Assembly: GCA_002352225.1 (NCBI GenBank)
Contig: DEIA01000071.1
Location: 1-22,624 of the forward strand
Reading direction: 5' to 3'
DNA: 22,624 bases
Origin: Flammeovirgaceae bacterium UBA2786
Lineage (GTDB): Bacteria; Bacteroidota; Bacteroidia; Cytophagales; Cyclobacteriaceae
Part shown: positions 8,532 to 14,881 of the stretch, in pieces
Layout of the letters: each line of letters begins with the position of its first letter
Numbering within the stretch: position 1 is the first letter of the stretch
The notes under the pieces: model-generated
What the model saw: the letters and a program-made list of their open reading frames with translations, nothing else
The model's database searches: none
What the model was told of the DNA's origin: nothing
Position numbers and translations under genes: made by a program

Positions 8532-10396
8532 AATTATATCTACTTACACTCATTCTTTTGGTTGGGGCAATTCTGACCGGGTGCAATCAACAAACTCAGA
8601 AAGGTGACTATGCTGCTTTTGATAAAGTGGCTGCACTTTCAGAAGTTTATAAACCGTTGGCTCTAACCGAAATAAAACCAGAGGGTTGGCTAAAAGATCA
8701 GATTAGCGAAAACCTTGATGGCTTTACCGGCAGGCTCGATACATTAGCCCCCGGCCTTATCATGGAAGATAAGATATATGGAGAAGATCGTCTTACAAAA
8801 AAAGTTAAGAATAAAGATGTAGGCGCACTGGGCGAAGAAGATAAACAGCACCTGAAAAAACTTCAACAGTATGTGGATTATATTCTGTCTACGCAGGATA
8901 AAGACGGCTATCTGGGAATTTATGATAACGATCTGCGTTATAATTTTGATAATGAGAATGGAGAGCTTTGGGCGAAATCAAGTTTGTTACGCGGATTATT
9001 GGCCTGGTATGAATACACAAACGATCAAAAAATTTTAGCAGCCATAGAACATGCTGTGCAGAATGTGATGGATAATTATCCGGTAAACCATTCGCGCCCA
9101 TTTTATTCCAGGCAACCCAATGTGGGTGGTACTTCGCACGGATTAACCATAACCGATGTTTTTGAAAGTCTTTACCGTATTACAGGCAAAGAAGCATATC
9201 GCGATTATTGTTTGTTTTTATATAAAGATTTTTCGGAACAGCATCTGAATGAAAGTGCGCAGTATAATAAACTGATTAACGATACCCTGATGTTAAGCTC
9301 GCACGGTGTGCATGTTTATGAACACTTGCGTAGCCTTGCAGCAGCCTATTATGCATCGGGTAACCAAAATTTAGAAGTAGCTATTCACAAATTCTTAACT
9401 AAAATTGAAGACGAAACAACCGCTTCAGGTGCTGGTGTTGGAGACGAGTGGATTGGCGGTAAAAGAGCGGATGCCACCACCCGCGGTTACGAATACTGTT
9501 CGTTGCATGAGCTTATGCACAGTTATATTGAACTGTTGATGAAATCGGGCAACAAAACATTTGGCGATAAGGTTGAAAAGATTTTTTTTAATGCAGCACA
9601 GGGCGCGCGGCATCCTAACCAAAGTTGTATTGCTTACCTGAAATCCGATAACTCATATTATATGACAGGCGGATTGAATGGCGATACCTTGGATAAAAAT
9701 CAAACACGCTATTCGTACTCGCCCGTTCATCAGGAAGCAGCCGTTTGCTGTGTGCCGAATGCCGGGCGTATTGCACCGTATTATGTACAGCACATGTGGC
9801 TGAAAAGCGACCGGGCTTTGGTTGCTTCCCTGTTGGGGCCTAGTGTGGTTAGTACCGATTTGAAAAATCAACCGGTAACTATTGTTGAACAGACTCGCTA
9901 TCCCTTTGAAAACACATTTGAATTTCTTGTTTCAGCCGATTTTGAATTTGAATTAAAAATTCGCAAACCCGATTGGGTTACTTCATTTACAATTGATACA
10001 GAATATTACGAAGAAGATGGGTTTATTGTAATTCGTAAAAATTGGGAAGGAACCCAAACTGTAAAACTCAGTTTTGTAGCAGACGTTGTTACGCGCGAAG
10101 ATCTGAATCGTGAAAAATATTTTACATATGGTGCGCTGGTGCTGGCATCGCCACTTGCGGGTAAAGAAGAGAAAACAAAATCGTTCCCCATTCCCGGGTT
10201 TTATAATTTAACCTATGCACCCGAAAATCTAAAAGTTTATCATTATACTGGCGATCCGGTTGTGGCTCAACCTCAGGCCCTGCGCTTTAAAACATCTTTG
10301 TATAATGCAGAATCCCATAAGAAAGAACCGGTTGAACTTGTACCCATGGGTGAGACAATTTTACGACAGGTAACTTTTAAACCTAAACCTGATTAA
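8528..10396 (+). CDS. GH127 family glycosidase, probable beta-L-arabinofuranosidase-type lipoprotein
   Basis: The N-terminus MKLYLLTLILLVGAILTGC is a lipoprotein signal with Cys19 as the lipidated residue, so the protein is exported and membrane-anchored. The body is an alpha/alpha-barrel GH127 domain starting at PLALTEIKPEGWLKDQI. The zinc-thiolate site known from Bifidobacterium HypBA1, where a cysteine is the nucleophile, is conserved: Glu322 and Cys324 in RGYEYCSLHELM, and Cys407-Cys408 in AAVCCVPNAGR. Upstream GVGDEWIGGKRADATTRGYE is also typical. A C-terminal beta-sandwich follows. The 622-residue length is normal. Characterised GH127 enzymes release L-arabinofuranose, but the family includes other specificities such as 3-C-carboxy-5-deoxy-L-xylose, so the substrate is open. 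It overlaps the gene before by 4 bp and precedes the GH13 gene by 6 bp. Confidence 0.9.
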   Translation: MKLYLLTLILLVGAILTGCNQQTQKGDYAAFDKVAALSEVYKPLALTEIKPEGWLKDQISENLDGFTGRLDTLAPGLIMEDKIYGEDRLTKKVKNKDVGALGEEDKQHLKKLQQYVDYILSTQDKDGYLGIYDNDLRYNFDNENGELWAKSSLLRGLLAWYEYTNDQKILAAIEHAVQNVMDNYPVNHSRPFYSRQPNVGGTSHGLTITDVFESLYRITGKEAYRDYCLFLYKDFSEQHLNESAQYNKLINDTLMLSSHGVHVYEHLRSLAAAYYASGNQNLEVAIHKFLTKIEDETTASGAGVGDEWIGGKRADATTRGYEYCSLHELMHSYIELLMKSGNKTFGDKVEKIFFNAAQGARHPNQSCIAYLKSDNSYYMTGGLNGDTLDKNQTRYSYSPVHQEAAVCCVPNAGRIAPYYVQHMWLKSDRALVASLLGPSVVSTDLKNQPVTIVEQTRYPFENTFEFLVSADFEFELKIRKPDWVTSFTIDTEYYEEDGFIVIRKNWEGTQTVKLSFVADVVTREDLNREKYFTYGALVLASPLAGKEEKTKSFPIPGFYNLTYAPENLKVYHYTGDPVVAQPQALRFKTSLYNAESHKKEPVELVPMGETILRQVTFKPKPD

Positions 10397-10402
10397 GGTA
10401 AA

Positions 10403-11941
10403 ATGAAAAAAATATTATTGATTATCCTGCTTGGGGCTACGCAGACACAGGCACAGGAAGTGATCTACCATGTATTTCAGCGTAGCTTCTTCGATAGCAA
10501 TGGCGATGGCCACGGAGATTTGAAAGGCATAGAACAGAAACTCGATTATCTGCAGAACCTCGGTGCAACCTCCATCTTACTTACACCGCTCTATCAGTCA
10601 GAATTTTATCATAATTATTTTGCAACCGACTTTGAAAAAATTGATCCGCAATACGGAACAATGGATGAATATATTAGCCTGGTAAAAGAAGTTCATAAGC
10701 GGGGCCTGAAAATTTACCAGGATGTAGAAATGCAATACGTTACACATGAACATCCCTGGTACAAGGATTCGTATGGTAACCCCCAATCCCCGTATAGCAA
10801 ATATGTTTACTATAATGATAGTTTGAATCTAAAACCTTTCTTCTTTTATAATATTCCTGAATTTACTACCTACTCCAATTCAAAACAGAAAATTGCGGTG
10901 GTTAACATGAATAATCCGGCTGTGCGCCACTATACATTCGATGTTTTAAATTTCTGGTTAGACCCAAACCAAGATGGTAAGGTTGACGATGGAGTAGATG
11001 GTTTCCGGCTCGACCATATGATGGATGATCTGGATAATTTCAAAAAACTACCCAATCTCTTTAAAAATTTCTGGACACCCGTTCTTTCTGAGTTAAAGAA
11101 AACAAACCCCGCAATTAAAATCATTGCGGAGCAGGCTAACTGGTTTTCGCTGGGGCGCGAATACTTTCGCGAGGCAGAAGTTGATCGTGTATTTGCTTTC
11201 TACTTAAGCTGGGCCATCGAGCAAATGAATAAAAAAGAACTAATTAAGGCCGCAGATAGTACGCTTACTAAAAACCCCGGGGGAAAAGAACAAATCGTAT
11301 TTGTTGAGAATCATGATACAAGGCGGCTGGCTTCGGTAGCCGGAATGAACACTGAAAAATTAAAAGCCGCGGCTACATTAAATTTATTACTGGGTGGAAT
11401 TCCTCTTATCTATTACGGCCAGGAAATAGGCATGAAGGGCACACAACTGAAAGGCGCTACCGATGGCAATGATATTCCCATTCGCGAAGCGTTTGAATGG
11501 ACTGCTGATGCAAAAGGTAATGGCATGGCATTTTGGTATAAAAACACCGGCCCCTGGTGGGATAGTACACATGTTAAACCACACGATGGCATTTCGGTGG
11601 AAGAACAACAGACGGATATCAACTCATTATTCAACCATTATAAGAAAATGATTGAGCTAAAGAAATCAAACCCGGCTTTGGCTTATGGCAAATACAAGGT
11701 TGCTGAAAACAGTAACGATCATGTTTTCTCTTTTTATCGTTTCACCGATACCGAAAAAATTCTGGTTGTGGTAAACCTTTCAGGGTCGCCCGAACAGGCT
11801 CTCGTTCAGATTGATCGGGCTGAAAAATATAAATCCGCCAAAAGTTTACTTAATGGCAAAACACAAAAAGTAAAGAATTATACAAGCCTGTTGGTAAACA
11901 TATTGCCCTACAAAGCACAGGTATATAAACTGAATAAATAA
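10403..11941 (+). CDS. Exported GH13 (alpha-amylase family) protein with altered region I
   Basis: This 512-residue protein has a signal peptide (MKKILLIILLGATQTQAQ) and a GH13 catalytic barrel opening with VIYHVFQRSFFDSNGDGHGD, whose Asp/Asn-rich loop can bind calcium. The catalytic triad is complete: nucleophile Asp204 in GFRLDHMMDD with Arg202, acid/base Glu243 in IIAEQANW, and Asp305 in FVENHDTRR. Region I is unusual: family members normally have DxxxNH, while here it reads DVEMQY (residues 107-112), so the substrate-contacting Asn-His is Gln-Tyr. Region II also has His205 after the nucleophile. It should act on an alpha-glucoside or a transferase substrate in the periplasm, or outside if exported further. 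A short C-terminal beta domain follows (about 430-512). It is the last gene of the operon. Confidence 0.9.
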   Translation: MKKILLIILLGATQTQAQEVIYHVFQRSFFDSNGDGHGDLKGIEQKLDYLQNLGATSILLTPLYQSEFYHNYFATDFEKIDPQYGTMDEYISLVKEVHKRGLKIYQDVEMQYVTHEHPWYKDSYGNPQSPYSKYVYYNDSLNLKPFFFYNIPEFTTYSNSKQKIAVVNMNNPAVRHYTFDVLNFWLDPNQDGKVDDGVDGFRLDHMMDDLDNFKKLPNLFKNFWTPVLSELKKTNPAIKIIAEQANWFSLGREYFREAEVDRVFAFYLSWAIEQMNKKELIKAADSTLTKNPGGKEQIVFVENHDTRRLASVAGMNTEKLKAAATLNLLLGGIPLIYYGQEIGMKGTQLKGATDGNDIPIREAFEWTADAKGNGMAFWYKNTGPWWDSTHVKPHDGISVEEQQTDINSLFNHYKKMIELKKSNPALAYGKYKVAENSNDHVFSFYRFTDTEKILVVVNLSGSPEQALVQIDRAEKYKSAKSLLNGKTQKVKNYTSLLVNILPYKAQVYKLNK

Positions 11942-12030
11942 CCGATTATTTCAAACAGCGGCAATTGCACCGTCAGATAATTATTCTAATGAGTAAGAGA
12001 AAATTCTTACCTTGAATAAAAACCATTGTT
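11942..12030. other. Short spacer with a six-base inverted repeat
   Basis: This 89-bp spacer separates the GH13 gene from the sensor kinase. It holds an exact inverted repeat, GTAAGA (11993-11998) and TCTTAC (12005-12010), 20 bases before the kinase start, and a GCAATTGC palindrome at 11961-11968. Neither is followed by a T-tract, so I see no intrinsic terminator here. The first could be an operator or a hairpin in the kinase leader. Confidence 0.35.
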
Positions 12031-14028
12031 TTGAGGAAAATTTGCTTTTTCGGGTTACTCCTTGTTTCGCTAAACACAACTGGCCAAACGCGTGTTATGG
12101 ACAGCCTGCAAAGGATAATTACACAACGCACCCGCGATACAGTTGAACTTAATGCACGGCTCAATCTTATTTTTGAAATCCTGCGCAGAGACATATATCA
12201 GGCAAAGGAACTCTCTCTACAAACCGCTCAATTGGCCGATTCATTACATCAGGATCGCTGGCTTATGTCTGCTTATACCTATCTGATTATAGTTAACCGC
12301 GAAATGGGGCTGTTTGATAGCGGTCGTTATTATCTTAACAAAGCCGAAAGACTTTCGAAAGCCAATCCTGAAAACAAGCGCATGCAATTTAACTTCCTGA
12401 AGTCTGCAGGCTTGTTTTATAAAGACATTGGCGAGTACAACAAAGCTTTACCGTTTGTGAAGGCAAGTCTGGAAATCTGGGACAAGCAAGACGAAACACG
12501 AGCAGGGCAGTTTCTTAATCTGGGTAATCTCCATTATTATTTGGGCAATTTCAAAGAAGCTGCAGAACAACATATGCAAGGACTAAGGCTATTTGAAAAA
12601 TTAAAGAATCTGCGCGGGCAAGCCTTTTGCCTTCACAGCATTGGTAATAATTTTTTTAATATGAATCAATTAGCCACTGCCAAAAATTATTATGAACGTT
12701 CGTTGCAATTAAAAGAGCAGCTGGGAGATAAACGGGGTGTATTAACTACTACTATTAGCCTGGGCGATGTATATAAAGACATGAATTCTTTCGAAAAGGC
12801 AAGCTCCTATTATCAGGCCGGACTAACCGCTGCCCGTAATCTGAAACTACCCTCCGAAGAAGCCCGGGTGTTACACCAATGGGGGCTACTCTACAAACGC
12901 ATGGAAGAAAACGAAAAAGCGCGCGCGAGTTTTTCCAAAAGTTTATCAATCTCAAAACAGATTGGCGATAGTACAACCTTTATAAAAACACAGTCGGAAA
13001 TATTTAACCTTGATCTGGCAGAGCAATCTCAAAAGAAAAGAGAAACCAAGATGTTGGATGGTTTAAATACGCTGATCCGAATAGGCGACCGATCGCAAGA
13101 AGCATTGGAATACCACCGGTTGAGCGAGTTTTACTCACACAACAAGAATTACGAAAAAGCCTTGTACTACCTGAGGAAACATGAAGCGTTATCCGATAGT
13201 ATAGAAGGTAATGCGGTACTGATTCAACTAAAAGATGTGGAAGAAAAATACAACAACGAAAAGAAGCAACAGGAAATAGAGCTTTTAAAAAAAAATCAGG
13301 AGGTACAATCACTTGAGTTACAAAAACAACGTGCTAACACTACGCTTATCGCAATAGCTTTACTATCAGCAATTGCAATCGGCACCTTGCTGGTTAACCG
13401 CTACCGCGTAATGAACCGAATTAAAAGACAGGCAGAGCTGGAACGTATGCGTCAGAATATTGCCCGCGATTTACACGATGATATCGGTTCAACACTTTCA
13501 AGCATCAATATTATGAGCAAGCTGGCCATGCAACAACCCGACAACTCCAATCAGCTGCAAAAAATTTCAATCTACTCCAGTCGCATGATGGAAACTATGA
13601 GCGATATGGTATGGTCGATTAACCCAGTAAATGATTCGGTAGACCAAATGCTGGTGAAGATGAAAGAGTTTGCTGGTGAAATACTGGAACCTAAAAATAT
13701 GGTATACGCTTTTAATCTCGATGAAGAGGTGACACACATTCGGTTAGACGTGGAAAAACGAAAAAGTGTTTTTCTGATTTTTAAAGAAGCCATTAACAAC
13801 GCAGCCAAATACAGCGAAGCCACTAAGGTAGATATTGGGTTAAACCGGGTTAACGGCACACTTTATCTTAGAGTACAGGATAATGGCAAAGGGTTTAACT
13901 CCTCCACTGCACGCGGCAATGGTTTAAAAAATATGGCGGCTCGCGCACAGGCTATTAAAGGTAAATGGAAACAAGTGAGCGAACCTGGAAAAGGCACAAC
14001 CATCTCCGTTGAGGTTCCCATCACATGA
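12031..14028 (+). CDS. TPR-containing sensor histidine kinase, NarL/LytS type
   Basis: A signal peptide (MRKICFFGLLLVSLNTTGQ) leads into about seven tetratricopeptide repeats in the periplasm (residues 35-375), for example LNLGNLHYYLGNFKEAAEQH. A coiled coil (about 400-432) and one membrane segment (436-456, TLIAIALLSAIAIGTLLVN) follow. In the cytoplasm come the HisKA_3 box with the phosphorylated His482 in ARDLHDDIGSTLSSI, and the ATPase domain with Asn590 in EAINNAAKYS and the glycine loops DNGKGF and GNGLKNMAARA. This layout is common in Bacteroidota; the TPR part senses an unknown signal or protein. The start is TTG at 12031: an in-frame TGA lies five codons upstream, and the next ATG (12097) would remove the signal peptide. 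The response regulator follows after 46 bp. Confidence 0.93.
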   Translation: MRKICFFGLLLVSLNTTGQTRVMDSLQRIITQRTRDTVELNARLNLIFEILRRDIYQAKELSLQTAQLADSLHQDRWLMSAYTYLIIVNREMGLFDSGRYYLNKAERLSKANPENKRMQFNFLKSAGLFYKDIGEYNKALPFVKASLEIWDKQDETRAGQFLNLGNLHYYLGNFKEAAEQHMQGLRLFEKLKNLRGQAFCLHSIGNNFFNMNQLATAKNYYERSLQLKEQLGDKRGVLTTTISLGDVYKDMNSFEKASSYYQAGLTAARNLKLPSEEARVLHQWGLLYKRMEENEKARASFSKSLSISKQIGDSTTFIKTQSEIFNLDLAEQSQKKRETKMLDGLNTLIRIGDRSQEALEYHRLSEFYSHNKNYEKALYYLRKHEALSDSIEGNAVLIQLKDVEEKYNNEKKQQEIELLKKNQEVQSLELQKQRANTTLIAIALLSAIAIGTLLVNRYRVMNRIKRQAELERMRQNIARDLHDDIGSTLSSINIMSKLAMQQPDNSNQLQKISIYSSRMMETMSDMVWSINPVNDSVDQMLVKMKEFAGEILEPKNMVYAFNLDEEVTHIRLDVEKRKSVFLIFKEAINNAAKYSEATKVDIGLNRVNGTLYLRVQDNGKGFNSSTARGNGLKNMAARAQAIKGKWKQVSEPGKGTTISVEVPIT

Positions 14029-14074
14029 TTAGGGTATAGAAAGATTTCGTACAAGAACCGTAATTTGATTTCAA

Positions 14075-14701
14075 ATGCCAATTACCCTACTTGTTTTTGA
14101 AGACAACGACCTGCTTCGCGAAAGCCTGAGTAGCCTGGTTGCCCTTAATTCAGATTTTAGATTGGCAGCAGCTTACCCCAATGTGATGCAGGCCCGGGAG
14201 CAAATTGCCAAACACAATCCCGATGTGGTACTGATGGATATTGATATGCCCGGAAGAACCGGGATAGAAGCACTGAAAGAAATTCGAACGTTTAATTCTT
14301 CCTTGCCAATAATCATGCTTACCGTATTTGATGACAACGTGCATGTTTTGGAAGCCATTAAAGCCGGGGCTTCGGGGTATCTGTTAAAGAAGCATATCTC
14401 CACAAAATTGTTTGAATCCATAACTGAAGTACTGGAAGGAGGCGCACCCATGAGCCCGAGTATTGCCAGGATGGTTATTACTAATATGCAGCGACCATCA
14501 GAAAATCCGTATCAACTTACTTCGCGCGAAAAAGAAATTTTAACAGCCCTTAGTTCCGGCAATAGCTACAAAATGATTGCTGCCCAGTTTGCAATAAGTA
14601 TCGACACGGTGCGTACGCATATCAAAAAAATTTACGAAAAGCTTCAGGTGCATTCGCAAACGGAAGCCGTTTCGAAAGCCATTAATGAAAAGATTGTATA
14701 G
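14075..14701 (+). CDS. NarL/LuxR-type response regulator
   Basis: This 208-residue regulator is the evident partner of the kinase just upstream. The receiver domain (residues 1-120) has the acidic pair Glu9-Asp10, the phospho-acceptor Asp55 in LMDIDMPG, Thr83 in MLTVFDD and Lys105 in YLLKKH. A LuxR-type helix-turn-helix follows (about 148-205): YQLTSREKEILTALSSGNSY, then IAAQFAISIDTVRTHIKKIY. Transcription control by phosphorylation-driven dimerisation is the family norm. The T9SS cargo gene begins 180 bp further on and may be a target, though that is inference from position only. A decayed second copy of its C-terminus follows directly after the stop codon. Confidence 0.95.
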   Translation: MPITLLVFEDNDLLRESLSSLVALNSDFRLAAAYPNVMQAREQIAKHNPDVVLMDIDMPGRTGIEALKEIRTFNSSLPIIMLTVFDDNVHVLEAIKAGASGYLLKKHISTKLFESITEVLEGGAPMSPSIARMVITNMQRPSENPYQLTSREKEILTALSSGNSYKMIAAQFAISIDTVRTHIKKIYEKLQVHSQTEAVSKAINEKIV

Positions 14702-14705
14702 CGCT

Positions 14706-14795
14706 TTCAATTTAAAGAAATTTCAGTACAGGAAATGCACGTGCATTCACAGCCTGAAAGCGGTAAGTAAAGTGATTAATGAAAAATTGGTATAG
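14706..14795 (+). pseudogene. Remnant of a second LuxR-type response regulator C-terminus
   Basis: Directly after the response regulator stop, the sequence encodes VHSQPE (14741-14758), then, after one extra base at 14759, AVSKVINEKLV and TAG (14760-14795). The intact regulator ends VHSQTEAVSKAINEKIV and TAG, so 14 of 17 residues agree across the frameshift, and both copies are followed by CG. Further upstream (14706-14740) similarity fades, with only KEI and a shifted EMHV recalling KKIYEKLQV. The fragment has no start, no receiver domain and a frameshift, so it cannot make a regulator. It is either the tail of an old tandem duplicate or the end of a neighbouring paralogue whose body was deleted. 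Confidence 0.75.
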
Positions 14796-14881
14796 CGAAA
14801 GGAGTCTGTTAATAGCCTTCTTTTCCTTGTTCAAGCAACAGATTTTTACGATTTTTAAAATTCTTAATGAATTAGAAACAG
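14796..14881. promoter_or_regulatory. AT-rich leader upstream of the T9SS cargo gene
   Basis: These 86 bases between the decayed regulator copy and the cargo gene's ATG should contain its promoter. They hold A/T runs (ATTTTTACGATTTTTAAAAT), but I find no exact TAnnTTTG element and no strong hairpin. Confidence 0.25.

Noticed and set aside
13004..13312. A 102-codon minus-strand open frame within the sensor kinase gene
   Set aside because: It is antisense to the TPR and coiled-coil region of a well-supported gene and has no features of its own.
14796..14835. Possible terminator after the response regulator (AAGG with CCTT before a T-rich stretch)
   Set aside because: Only about four pairs can form, with a long loop, so it is too weak to call.
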